A stretch of 64,000 nt of DNA from Nonomuraea harbinensis. GTDB taxonomy: Bacteria; Actinomycetota; Actinomycetes; Streptosporangiales; Streptosporangiaceae. Each line of letters opens with the position of its first letter. Within the stretch, counting starts at the first letter, position 1. Of this stretch, positions 55,896 through 64,000 are shown piece after piece. The stretch is taken from NCBI RefSeq assembly GCF_019396385.1, contig NZ_JAHKRN010000021.1, forward strand, positions 62,001 through 126,000, read 5' to 3'. The position numbers and the translations under genes were made by a program. Below the pieces are notes generated by a model. The model searched no databases. It was not told where the DNA came from and saw only the letters and a list, made by a program, of their open reading frames with translations.

Positions 55896-56266
55896 GATCG
55901 ACCCCTTGCCTGCCGTCCGCCTGCGCAGATCCGATCCCATCCCCGCCACCTCCACGTCAAGATTGCCTCACTGTAGACGCGCGCTCGGGCCCCGCCGATC
56001 ATCCGGGAGGACCTGGAGGTACGGCACTGCTCCTCCGGGGAAGTTCTCTTCTCCCGCGGGGGATAACTGCGTCCCTGAAGCTGATTCGGTGCGGGTTATA
56101 TGCCGTAATCGGTGACCTTACCTGCACAATTCTCAGAATGTGTCGGAATAGGCGCACTCTGCAAAAGGAAGGCATGAAGACCGCCGAATCCACCCACCCA
56201 CGCCGCGCGATGGTCACATACTGATACCGGTCAGGAGCACACGGTGACGACCCGCGGGAGGTTTCC
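55896..56266. other. Leader region before the glycosyltransferase gene; small ORF
   Basis: A gene-poor stretch that is AT-richer than its surroundings, with likely promoters near 56085-56150. An ATG at 56174 with GGAAGG four bases before it opens a 17-codon frame, MKTAESTHPRRAMVTY-stop, ending at 56224, 42 bases before the glycosyltransferase ATG. It could be a leader peptide. There is no hairpin of note between the two. Confidence 0.4.
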
Positions 56267-58075
56267 ATGGAGGTCGGCGGCGAAGTTCCGGTCGACGTCA
56301 GCATCGTGATCCCGGCCCGCGACTGCCGGCCCTATCTCGACCGGTGCCTCACGTCCGTGCTCGTCCAGCGGGTCGCCAAGGAGATCGTGGTCGTCGACGA
56401 CGGCTCCACCGACGGCACCGCCGAGCTGCTCGGCCTCTACGCCGCCCACCACCGGGGCACGGTCAAGGTGGTCCGGGTGGAGAGCTCCGGCGGCGCCGGA
56501 CGGCCGCGCAACGTCGGCCTCGGCCACGCGACCGGCCGCTACGTCTTCTTCTGCGACGCCGACGACTACCTCGGGCCCGGGGCGCTGGAGCACATGCTGT
56601 CCGCGGCCGACAGGAACGACGCCGACATCGTGCTCGGCAAGATCGTCGGACACGGGCGGCGGGTCCCGGAGTCGATGTTCCAGCGCAACGCCGATCGGGC
56701 CGAGCTGGGCGAGAGCGCCGTCTACAACAGCCTGAGCTGTTTCAAGCTGTTCCGCCGGGACATGCTGGAGCGCCACCGCATCCGGTTCCGCGAGGGCGTG
56801 TTCGTCGGCGAGGACATCTACTTCACCGTGCACGCCTACTGCCACGCCGGGACGATCTCGGTGGTCGCCGACCACGACTGCTACCACCTGGTCGCCAGGC
56901 CCGACGGCAGCAGCGTCATGCAGCGTCCCGCCAGCCGCGACCCGCTCGCCTGGCTGGCCATGATCCACGAGCCCATCCGGCTCATGACCGACCACGTCCC
57001 GCCCGGCCCGCTCCGCGACCACCTGCTGGCCCGTCACTTCAAGCTCGACATCCTCGCCCAGCTCGGCCGGCCCTTCCTGGAGGCCGACGAGGTCAAGCGC
57101 AAGGACGTCGCCGTGGCGGTGGCCGCCCTGTGCGACCGGTGGCTCACGGACGGTGTGCGCGAGCGGCTGGGGAGCGCCGACCGGCAGCGGCTGGCCGCGC
57201 TCGGCGACGTGGAGCGGCTCGCCCTGCTGGCCGTCATCGAGGCGGCGCCCGTCGAGCGCCGGCTGACCGGGCTGTGCTGGGACGGCCGGACGCTGGTGGT
57301 GGCCTGCGAGGCCGCGCTGACGGGATGCGCCGAGCCCGACGGCGTCGCGCTGGTGCTGCGCACCCGGCACGAACCCCGGCGGGAGCTGGTCGTGCCGGCC
57401 GTCCGGTCCGGCGGCCGGTGGGTCGCCAGGGTCGACCCGGCGCTGCTGGATTCGGGCATCTGGGACCTGCGCGTGTCGGTCGAGCTGGCCGGGGTGACCC
57501 GCTCGGCCAGGCTGGGCGCCGACCGCGACACCGCCCTGGCCCGCCCGCCTGCCCGGCTGGTCGGCGAGGTCGCCGTGCTGCCGTACTTCACCCGCGATCA
57601 CGACAACCTCAGCCTGGACGTCGGCGGGCACGCGGTCGGCGTGCCAGGCAGCGCACGCCTGGTCGGCACCCGCTGGTCGCTCGGGCGGCGGCTGGTGCTC
57701 GACGGCGAGATCGCGGTGGCCGGGGCCGCGCCGCCGCCCGAGGCCGTGCGGCGGCTGGTGTGGCGCGAGCGCGGCAGCGGGAGCGAGCGGGCCGACCGGG
57801 TGGTCGGGCTGGCGGGCGGCGGCTTCGTGGCCAGGCCGGCGGTGGGGCGGTTCGGCCCCGGGGTCTGGGACGCCTATCTGGAGCTCGACCTGGGCGGGCC
57901 GCCCGCCAGATTCAGGATCGAGGCCGGCGCGGAGTCGGTCGCCGGGCCCCGCCGCTGGCTGCTGGGCACCGAGCCGTGCGTCGCGCGCCCGTACGCGACC
58001 TCGAACAGGGGGCGGCTCAGCGCGGTCGTGCGGCGGCTGTCCGCGCGGGCGCTCCTGAAAAGAATCATACGCTAA
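56267..58075 (+). CDS. Family 2 glycosyltransferase with C-terminal beta domains (teichoic-acid-type)
   Basis: A 602-residue protein. The N-terminal GT-A domain (about 8-330) starts VSIVIPARDCRPYLDRCLTSVL and has the DDGSTDG and DADDYLGPGALEHML motifs that bind the UDP-sugar and metal. The C-terminal 240 residues are beta-rich in two repeated units and resemble the extra domains of wall teichoic acid glycosyltransferases (TarS-like). It is expected to act at the cytoplasmic membrane on a cell-wall polymer. ATG 56267 has GGGAGG nearby. The nickel/cobalt transporter operon begins 73 bp after its stop. Confidence 0.85.
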   Translation: MEVGGEVPVDVSIVIPARDCRPYLDRCLTSVLVQRVAKEIVVVDDGSTDGTAELLGLYAAHHRGTVKVVRVESSGGAGRPRNVGLGHATGRYVFFCDADDYLGPGALEHMLSAADRNDADIVLGKIVGHGRRVPESMFQRNADRAELGESAVYNSLSCFKLFRRDMLERHRIRFREGVFVGEDIYFTVHAYCHAGTISVVADHDCYHLVARPDGSSVMQRPASRDPLAWLAMIHEPIRLMTDHVPPGPLRDHLLARHFKLDILAQLGRPFLEADEVKRKDVAVAVAALCDRWLTDGVRERLGSADRQRLAALGDVERLALLAVIEAAPVERRLTGLCWDGRTLVVACEAALTGCAEPDGVALVLRTRHEPRRELVVPAVRSGGRWVARVDPALLDSGIWDLRVSVELAGVTRSARLGADRDTALARPPARLVGEVAVLPYFTRDHDNLSLDVGGHAVGVPGSARLVGTRWSLGRRLVLDGEIAVAGAAPPPEAVRRLVWRERGSGSERADRVVGLAGGGFVARPAVGRFGPGVWDAYLELDLGGPPARFRIEAGAESVAGPRRWLLGTEPCVARPYATSNRGRLSAVVRRLSARALLKRIIR

Positions 58076-58091
58076 TGCAATCTATATGCAA
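58075..58091 (+). promoter_or_regulatory. Nur-box-like site before the metal transporter
   Basis: ATGCAA-N5-ATGCAA at 58075-58091, 57 bp before the transporter start. It agrees with the Nur consensus as I recall it from Streptomyces (tTGCaa-N5-ttGCAA). A cobalamin riboswitch would not fit in the 73-bp gap. This favours nickel over cobalt as substrate. Confidence 0.6.
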
Positions 58092-58148
58092 CTGCACATC
58101 GATGACCTAAAGTGGGGGGTGTCCGGCCCCTCTGCTTGGAGGCTCGTC

Positions 58149-59168
58149 GTGCACGTACCCGATGGCTTTTTCACCGCCGCGGTGTCCGTCTCCGCGGGCG
58201 TGGTCGCGGCGGCCGGAGTGGCGGTCTGCCTGCGCGGCGCCCGCCGGGAGCTCGACGACCGGACGGCCCCGATGGCCGGGCTGGTCGCCGCCTTCGTCTT
58301 CGCCGTCCAGATGCTGAACTTCCCGGTCGCCGGCGGCACCAGCGGCCACCTGCTGGGCGGGGCGCTGGCGGCCATCCTGGCCGGGCCCTTCACCGGGGTG
58401 CTCGCCATAGCCGTGGTCCTGCTGGTGCAGGCGCTGTTCTTCGCCGACGGCGGGCTGACCGCGCTGGGGGTCAACATCATCCTGATGGGCCTGGTCACGG
58501 TGCTGGTCGGCTGGGGCGTGTTCCGGCTGGTCACGCGGGTCGTGCCGGGGCGGGGCGGCGTGACCGCGGCGTCCTTCGCGGCGGCGCTGCTGTCGGTGCC
58601 CGCCTCCGCGCTGGTGTTCACGCTGCTGTTCTGGATCGGCGGCACCGCGCCGATCGACCTCGCGACCGTGGCCGCCGCGATGACCGGCGTGCACGTGCTG
58701 ATCGGCGTCGGCGAGGGCCTGATCACCGCGCTGACCGTGGCCGCGGTGCTGTCCGTCCGCCCCGACCTGGTGTACGGGGCGCGCGAGCTGGCCGCGCCGC
58801 TGGTGCTGCGCGGCGCCGACGGGACCAGCACGGTCACCGGACGGGCGCCGGAGCCCGCGGCAGGGGCCGGAAGGCTGCCGTTCCTGCTCGGCGGGCTGGG
58901 GGTGTCGCTGCTGCTGGCCGGGATCGTGTCGTTCTTCGCCTCGCCGCACCCCGACGGGCTGGAGTCGGTCGCCGAGGAGCAGGGCTTCCTGGGGCAGGCG
59001 ACCGACCACGTGTTCGGCGGGTTCGCGCTGGCCGACTACGGCGAGGTGGGCGGCATCCCGGTGGGCGTCGCGGGCATCGTCGGCGTCGCGCTGACGCTGA
59101 TCGTGGCGGGCGTGATCGCCTACGCCGCACGGGTGCGCGGCCGGGCCTCGTCCGGCGAGAGGGTCTGA
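58149..59168 (+). CDS. CbiM/NikM-NikN fusion, substrate-binding membrane subunit of nickel/cobalt ECF transporter
   Basis: A 339-residue protein. The GTG start has GGAGG upstream and gives VHVPDGFF; in this family the second-position histidine helps bind the metal. Six or seven helices form the CbiM/NikM part (about 1-230). A C-terminal segment includes the PDGLE motif (ASPHPDGLESVAEE) of NikN/CbiN followed by one helix. It binds Ni2+ or Co2+ and works with the Q and O genes downstream. A Nur-box-like site upstream favours nickel. A stretch of frame before 58149 to 58086 is not translated in the usual family length. Confidence 0.9.
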   Translation: MHVPDGFFTAAVSVSAGVVAAAGVAVCLRGARRELDDRTAPMAGLVAAFVFAVQMLNFPVAGGTSGHLLGGALAAILAGPFTGVLAIAVVLLVQALFFADGGLTALGVNIILMGLVTVLVGWGVFRLVTRVVPGRGGVTAASFAAALLSVPASALVFTLLFWIGGTAPIDLATVAAAMTGVHVLIGVGEGLITALTVAAVLSVRPDLVYGARELAAPLVLRGADGTSTVTGRAPEPAAGAGRLPFLLGGLGVSLLLAGIVSFFASPHPDGLESVAEEQGFLGQATDHVFGGFALADYGEVGGIPVGVAGIVGVALTLIVAGVIAYAARVRGRASSGERV

Positions 59169-59178
59169 GCGGGCCCCG

Positions 59179-59933
59179 ATGGGCGTGGGGCGCCGGCTCT
59201 ATCTCCCGGGCGGCTCGCCGGTCCACCGGCTGCCGCCGCAGTGCAAGCTGCTCGCCGTCCTGGCGTTCGCGATCGTGATGGTGGCCACGCCGCGCGAGTG
59301 GTTCTGGGCCTTCGGTCTGTACGCGGGCATGCTCGCCGCGGTGGCGGCCGTGGCCCGGATCCCGCCGGGGCACATCCTGCGGCGCATGGTCGTCGAGCTG
59401 CCGTTCGTGCTGTTCGCGTTCCTCATCCCGGTCATCGGGCTGGGGGAGCGGACGGAGGTGCTCGGGCTGTCGCTGAGCGTCCCCGGGCTCTGGGCGGCCT
59501 GGAACATCCTGGCCAAGGCGACGCTCGGGGTCACGGCCTCGATCCTGCTGGCGTCCACCACCGAGCCGCGTGACGTGCTGGTGGGGGCTCAGCGGCTGCG
59601 GGTGCCCGACCTGCTGGTGCAGATCGCCATGTTCATGCTCCGCTACCTGGACGTGATCCTGGACGAGATGCGGCGGATGCGCGTCGCCAGGGAGTCGCGG
59701 GGTTTCCAGGCGCGCGACCTCCGGCACGCGCCGGTGATCGCGCGCTCGGCGGGGGCGCTGTTCATCCGTTCGTACGAGCGTGGTGAGCGGGTTCACCTGG
59801 CCATGCTCAGCCGCGGATATTCAGGCCAGATGCCGATAATTCATGATTTGTCGGCCACAGCGCGACAATGGGGGACGGCGCTCGCTCTCCCGCTCGCGGC
59901 TCTGGCCGTGCTCCTGCTGGGGGGACTCGCCGC

Positions 59934-59937
<4 letters not shown>
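59179..59937 (+). CDS. CbiQ/NikQ-type energy-coupling transmembrane protein
   Basis: A 252-residue EcfT-type transmembrane subunit, linking the metal-binding subunit to the ATPase. The family helix motifs ARESRGF (residues about 175-181) and MLSRGY (about 211-216) contact the ATPase. Five or six helices are visible, e.g. QCKLLAVLAFAIVMVATP. ATG 59179 follows the NikMN gene by 10 bp. Its stop overlaps the ATPase start by four bases (ATGA). Confidence 0.92.
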
Positions 59938-60657
<720 letters not shown>

Positions 60658-60686
<29 letters not shown>

Positions 60687-61680
60687 CCACCAGTTTGTCG
60701 CCCTGGCGCAGCTCGGCGGCGCGCGGGTCGGCGTAGGTGAACATGTGGCCGTCCCTGACGACCGCGACGGGCAGCTCCTCGCCCTTGAGCGGCGGGCCGC
60801 CCACCTCCTCGGGGCGTACGAGACGCTCGCGCAGGTCGACGCCCTTGCCGTAGGTGAGCAGATCCTGGATCAGGGCGCTGACCGCGGGGCTCTGCGTGGC
60901 CACGCCCAGCATCCGCCCGGCCGCCTCGGCCGAGGTGATAACCACGTCGGCGCCGCTCTGGCGGACCAGCGGGTCGTTCTCCGCTTCGCGGACCGCGGCC
61001 ACGATCGTCGCCCCCGGGTTGAGGCTGCGCGCGGTGAGCGTGACCAGGGCGGTGGTGTCGTCGCGCCGGGTGGCGATGATGACCTGGCCCGCGGTCCTGA
61101 TCCGGGCCCGGCCCAGGACGTGGCTGCGGGTGCCGTCGCCCAGGACGCCGGCGAAGCCGTCGGACGCGGCCTCGTCCACGACCGCCGGGTCCGGGTCCAC
61201 GACCACGATGGACTCCTTGGGGCTGCCGTTGTCGAGCAGCGTGCGGGCGGCGGCCCTGCCCTTGGTGCCGTAGCCGACGATCACGGTATGGTCCTGCAAC
61301 CTGGCCCTCCAGCGTTCGGTCAGGATGGCGTCCCTGGTGCGCCGGGTGAGCACCTCCAGCGTGGTGCCCACGAGCACGACCAGGAAGGCGATCCGCAGCG
61401 GCGTCACGGCCACGATGTTGACGACCCTGGCCGCCGTGGTGACGGGGGTGATGTCGCCGTACCCGGTCGTGGAGATGGAGACGGTCACGTAGTAGAGCGC
61501 GTCGAGCAGCGACACGCGGCCGTCGACGTTGTCGCGGTAGCCGTCGAGATCCATGGCGACCAGCGCGAACATGGCCAGCAGCATCGCCAGCGCGATGGCC
61601 ATCCTCCGCAACACCGCGCGCAACGGGCTCAGACGGACGGACGGCAGGCGAACGCGCAGCGCCGTCTCGTCCTCATTCAT
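60658..61680 (-). CDS. Potassium channel with RCK (TrkA) domains
   Basis: A 340-residue two-helix channel subunit. Helices M1 and M2 flank the filter TTGYGD (about residues 72-77). A cytoplasmic TrkA-N domain follows (VIVGYGTKGRAAARTLL, with nucleotide-binding GxGxxG) and then a TrkA-C domain at the end (EELPVAVVRDGHMFTY). It probably forms a tetrameric K+ channel gated by nucleotide. ATG 61680 begins MNEDETALRVRL. It is convergent with the NikO gene and divergent from the STAS gene across about 70 bp. Confidence 0.92.
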
Positions 61681-61753
61681 ACTGCTGATCGTAGTTTGTG
61701 GGTGCCCTCTACCCGGGCAAGTCGAAGTACAGTGGCTCATCGAGGAGGGGCCA

Positions 61754-62092
61754 ATGAAGCTGCGGCTTGCGCGACATTCCCTCGGTGACGCCGTGGTGGT
61801 GGCCGTTGCGGGAGAGCTGGATCTGTTCACCGCGCCGGTCCTCCGCGACGAGGTACGTGATGCCATCAAGCAAGACGGCGCCCGGCTCGTCCTCGATCTC
61901 CAGCAGCTCTCGTTCATGGACTCCAGCGGTCTGTCGGTGCTGATCGAGGCCTGGCGGCTGGCCACCGGCGAGGGCGGCGGGGTGTCGCTGGCGGCGCCGC
62001 AGGCCCCGGTGGCGCGCATCCTGCGGACCACCGGTCTCGACCGGCGCATCAAGGTCTACTCCGACGTCGACAGCGCCGTGGGGGGAATTTGA
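61754..62092 (+). CDS. STAS-domain anti-anti-sigma factor
   Basis: A 112-residue STAS protein of the SpoIIAA/RsbV type. Phrases ELDLFTAPVLRDEV and VLDLQQLSFMDSSGLSVLIEAW are diagnostic; the serine of DSSGL is the usual phosphorylation site. Such proteins bind an anti-sigma kinase and free the sigma factor. ATG 61754 has GAGGAGGGG upstream. No anti-sigma gene is adjacent. It might act on the sigma-B-type regulon whose promoters precede the GlsB genes, but no direct evidence exists. Confidence 0.92.
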   Translation: MKLRLARHSLGDAVVVAVAGELDLFTAPVLRDEVRDAIKQDGARLVLDLQQLSFMDSSGLSVLIEAWRLATGEGGGVSLAAPQAPVARILRTTGLDRRIKVYSDVDSAVGGI

Positions 62093-62140
62093 CCCCACCC
62101 CGAGTAGAACTTCATTCGGTTGGGGGTTAGGGTCCGTGCT

Positions 62141-62914
62141 ATGGACGTGAACGGATCCTCAGCAATCATTTCCGGCGGCGCCAGCGGCCTCGGTGAGGCC
62201 ACGGCCCGCGAGCTGGCCCGCGCCGGCGCCACCGTGGTCATCGCCGACCTCAACGAGGAGCGCGGCAAGGCCGTCGCCGACGAGCTCGGCGGTGTCTTCG
62301 CCAGGACGGACGTGTCGGACGACGCCCAGGTGCAGGCCGCCGTGGACGCCGCCGTCGCCACCGGCAAGCCGCTCCGGGTGCTGGTCAACAGCGCCGGCAT
62401 CGGCTGGGCCGAGCGCACCGTCAACCGCAACGGCGAGCCGCACAACCCGGCCACCTACCGCAAGGTCATCGAGGTCAACCTGATCGGCACGTTCAACCTC
62501 ATGCGCATCGGCGCGGCGGCCGTCGCCAAGACCGAGCCGGTCGACGCCGACGGGCAGCGCGGCGTGTGCGTCAACACCGCCTCGGTGGCGGCGCTGGAGG
62601 GCCAGACCGGGCAGCTCGCCTACAGCGCCTCCAAGGGCGGCATCGTCGGCATGACCGTCCCGGCCGCCCGCGACCTGGCCGCCGTGGGCATCCGGGTGAA
62701 CACGATCTGCCCGGGCATCATCGACACCCCCATCTACGGCTTCTCGGCCAACGCCGACGAGTTCAAGGCCAAGCTGGTGGCGCCGGTGGTGTTCCCCAAG
62801 CGGATGGGCCGTGCCGACGAGTTCGCCCACCTGGTTCACTCGCTGATCCAGAACGACTACATGAACGCCGAGGTCATCCGCTTCGACGGCGGCATCCGAT
62901 TCCAGCCCAAGTAA
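62141..62914 (+). CDS. Short-chain dehydrogenase, 3-hydroxyacyl-CoA dehydrogenase type-2-like
   Basis: A 257-residue SDR. The cofactor motif GGASGLG is near residue 12, NSAG near 85 and the catalytic YSASK near 158. Phrases such as VIEVNLIGTFNLMRIGAAAV, and PVVFPKRMGRADEFAHLVH near the end, resemble type-II hydroxyacyl-CoA dehydrogenases. The acidic residue in IADLNEERG favours NAD. The next gene, an enoyl-CoA hydratase, starts 10 bp after it, so the pair probably acts in acyl-CoA degradation. Confidence 0.9.
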   Translation: MDVNGSSAIISGGASGLGEATARELARAGATVVIADLNEERGKAVADELGGVFARTDVSDDAQVQAAVDAAVATGKPLRVLVNSAGIGWAERTVNRNGEPHNPATYRKVIEVNLIGTFNLMRIGAAAVAKTEPVDADGQRGVCVNTASVAALEGQTGQLAYSASKGGIVGMTVPAARDLAAVGIRVNTICPGIIDTPIYGFSANADEFKAKLVAPVVFPKRMGRADEFAHLVHSLIQNDYMNAEVIRFDGGIRFQPK

Positions 62915-62924
62915 ATGAGGTCCC

Positions 62925-63689
62925 GTGTCTGACGAAGTGCTCGTCGAGGAGTCCGACGGCGTCGCCGTGATCACCATCAACCGTCCGAAGGCCCGCAACG
63001 CGGTCAACGGGGCGGTGGCCAGGGGCGTCGCCGAGGCGCTGGACGCGCTCGACGCCCGCCCGGAGGTCTCCGCCTACGTGCTGACCGGCGCCGGCGGCAC
63101 GTTCTGCGCGGGCATGGACCTCAAGGGGTTCCTGTCCGGCGACTTCCCCGTCGTGGAAGGACGCGGGTTCGGGGGCATGACCGAGGCGCCGCCCAAGAAG
63201 CCGATCGTGGCCGCCGTCGAGGGGTACGCGCTGGCGGGCGGCTTCGAGCTGGCCCTGTCCTGCGACCTCATCGTGGCCTCCTCGGAGTCCAAGTTCGGCC
63301 TGCCGGAGCCCAAGCGGGGCCTGGTGGCCGGCGCGGGCGGCATCATGCGGCTGCCGCGGCGCATCCCGTACCACGTGGCCATGGAGATCGCGCTCACCGG
63401 CGACCACTACCCGGCCGCGCGCCTGTACGAGCTGGGCCTGGTCAACCGGGTCACCGAGCCGGGCGAGGCGCTGGCGGGGGCGATCGAGCTGGCCCGCAGG
63501 ATCGCCGCGAACGCGCCGCTCGCGCTGGCCGCGACCAAGCGAGTGGTCATCGAGTCGCAGGACTGGTCGCTGGAGGAGATGTTCCGCAAGCAGGGGGCGA
63601 TCGTCCAGCCGGTGTTCGGCTCCAAGGACGCCATGGAGGGCGCCGCGGCCTTCGCCGAGAAGCGCGCGCCCCAGTGGAAGGGCGAATAA
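62925..63689 (+). CDS. Enoyl-CoA hydratase/isomerase (crotonase family)
   Basis: A 254-residue crotonase. The oxyanion hole lies in GAGGTFCAGMDLKGF (about 50-64) and in GYALAGGFELALSCD (about 104-118). A glutamate in PEPKRGLVAGAGG (about 127-140) is a candidate catalytic acid. The GTG at 62925 begins the protein. It follows the SDR gene by 10 bp and a terminator ends the operon. The pair would catalyse the hydration and dehydrogenation steps of an acyl-CoA pathway. Confidence 0.93.
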   Translation: MSDEVLVEESDGVAVITINRPKARNAVNGAVARGVAEALDALDARPEVSAYVLTGAGGTFCAGMDLKGFLSGDFPVVEGRGFGGMTEAPPKKPIVAAVEGYALAGGFELALSCDLIVASSESKFGLPEPKRGLVAGAGGIMRLPRRIPYHVAMEIALTGDHYPAARLYELGLVNRVTEPGEALAGAIELARRIAANAPLALAATKRVVIESQDWSLEEMFRKQGAIVQPVFGSKDAMEGAAAFAEKRAPQWKGE

Positions 63690-63701
63690 CCCGACTCCGC
63701 G

Positions 63702-63733
63702 CCCCCTCCCGGACACCGGGAGGGGGTTCTTTT
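63702..63733 (+). terminator. Intrinsic terminator after crotonase gene
   Basis: A 10-bp stem, CCCCCTCCCG with its complement, a 5-base loop GACAC, and a T-rich tail TTCTTTT. One of the few with a U-tract in this window. Confidence 0.92.
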
Positions 63734-63791
63734 ATGCGCGCTTGCGGTAGTTCCTGCGTACGGTAAAAGGACGACGTCATCTGGGAGAGGC

Positions 63792-64000
63792 ATGAGCGAC
63801 TACTCGCGGCCGCGTTTCGAGTCAGCCAAGAGCGGGCTGGCCTCGCTGCTCTCTGGCGCCCTGGCTTCGCTGCTGACGATGCTCGCGATCGTGGGCGTCA
63901 TGTGGGCCGTCGAGATCTTCGACTACCTGACGCCGGGCACTCCCGACCTCGCCTACGGCATCAGGGGCTGGGACCCGCAAGGGCTGATCGGCATCTTCAC
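63792..64000 (+). CDS. Probable rhomboid intramembrane protease (partial)
   Basis: The start of a gene cut by the window end. ATG 63792 has GGGAGAGG upstream. The 69 visible residues begin MSDYSRPRFESAKSGLASLL and contain a first transmembrane helix (SLLTMLAIVGVMWAVEIFDYL), then GTPDLAYGIRGWDPQGLIGIF. This matches the N-terminal region of actinobacterial rhomboid proteases, where a segment of that type precedes the first catalytic helices. The catalytic serine and histidine are outside the window. Confidence is limited by that. Confidence 0.62.
   Translation, partial: MSDYSRPRFESAKSGLASLLSGALASLLTMLAIVGVMWAVEIFDYLTPGTPDLAYGIRGWDPQGLIGIF

Noticed and set aside
58076..58148. Cobalamin riboswitch before the metal transporter
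   Set aside because: Only 73 bp are available and none of the B12-box features is present; the Nur-like site explains control better.

Overview
The window is high-GC actinobacterial chromosome with short intergenic gaps and many GTG starts. It carries mshA of mycothiol synthesis, a SenX3/RegX3-PhoU phosphate module, CarD, MurT/GatD, an HbhA-like protein and a DUF2637 protein. Several ECF sigma factors, an AnsA-type asparaginase and actinobacterial gene orders point to a Streptosporangiales-like organism (Nonomuraea or Streptosporangium type). That placement is an inference; no rRNA is present.

Layout. 1-1840: a partial XRE-cupin regulator and an orphan multi-pass membrane protein. 1827-9780: an unusual divergent locus with three single-pass membrane-anchored relatives on the minus strand. 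On the plus strand are a membrane-anchored VirD4/TraG-like protein lacking an obvious Walker A motif and a HerA/DUF87-type ATPase with an intact one. 9830-15727: mostly housekeeping genes, namely murT-gatD (peptidoglycan amidation), a DsrE protein, nitrobindin, Fur, YgfZ, D-aminoacyl-tRNA deacylase and asparaginase. 15730-20915: a minus-strand run with a DUF2207 protein, an AlaX-like editing protein, then DUF2516, HbhA-like and XRE genes in the order of M. tuberculosis Rv0476-Rv0475-Rv0474, then a BlaI/M56 pair. 20970-25679: macrodomain protein, methyltransferase, SDR, then mshA-YbjN-gpmA.

25680-33387 is an accessory island inserted in the conserved gpmA-(phoU)-senX3-regX3 order. It holds DUF6326/TetR, AraC-DHFR-PPOX, a two-component system and an ABC-type permease with a lectin-like loop. 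Four copies of an imperfect hairpin element of about 65 bp lie at the 3' ends of island genes, always in the same orientation relative to the upstream gene; two copies supply that gene's stop codon. This is the most interesting structure in the window.

33388-42962: phoU, senX3-regX3, a lipoprotein, carD, ispF (with no ispD between them), two sigma-B-type GlsB/YeaQ genes, a DUF2637 protein, cysS, a DUF6157 protein, rlmB and tRNA-Thr(TGT). 43053-56266: mixed accessory genes, including a secreted metzincin-lectin directly followed by an ECF sigma factor carrying its own zinc finger, membrane anchor and ricin-like lectin. 56267-64000: a family 2 glycosyltransferase, a nickel/cobalt ECF transporter with a Nur-box-like site, a K+ channel/RCK protein, a STAS protein, an SDR and enoyl-CoA hydratase pair, and the start of a probable rhomboid protease.

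All functional names rest on motifs read by eye in the translations. No database search was run.
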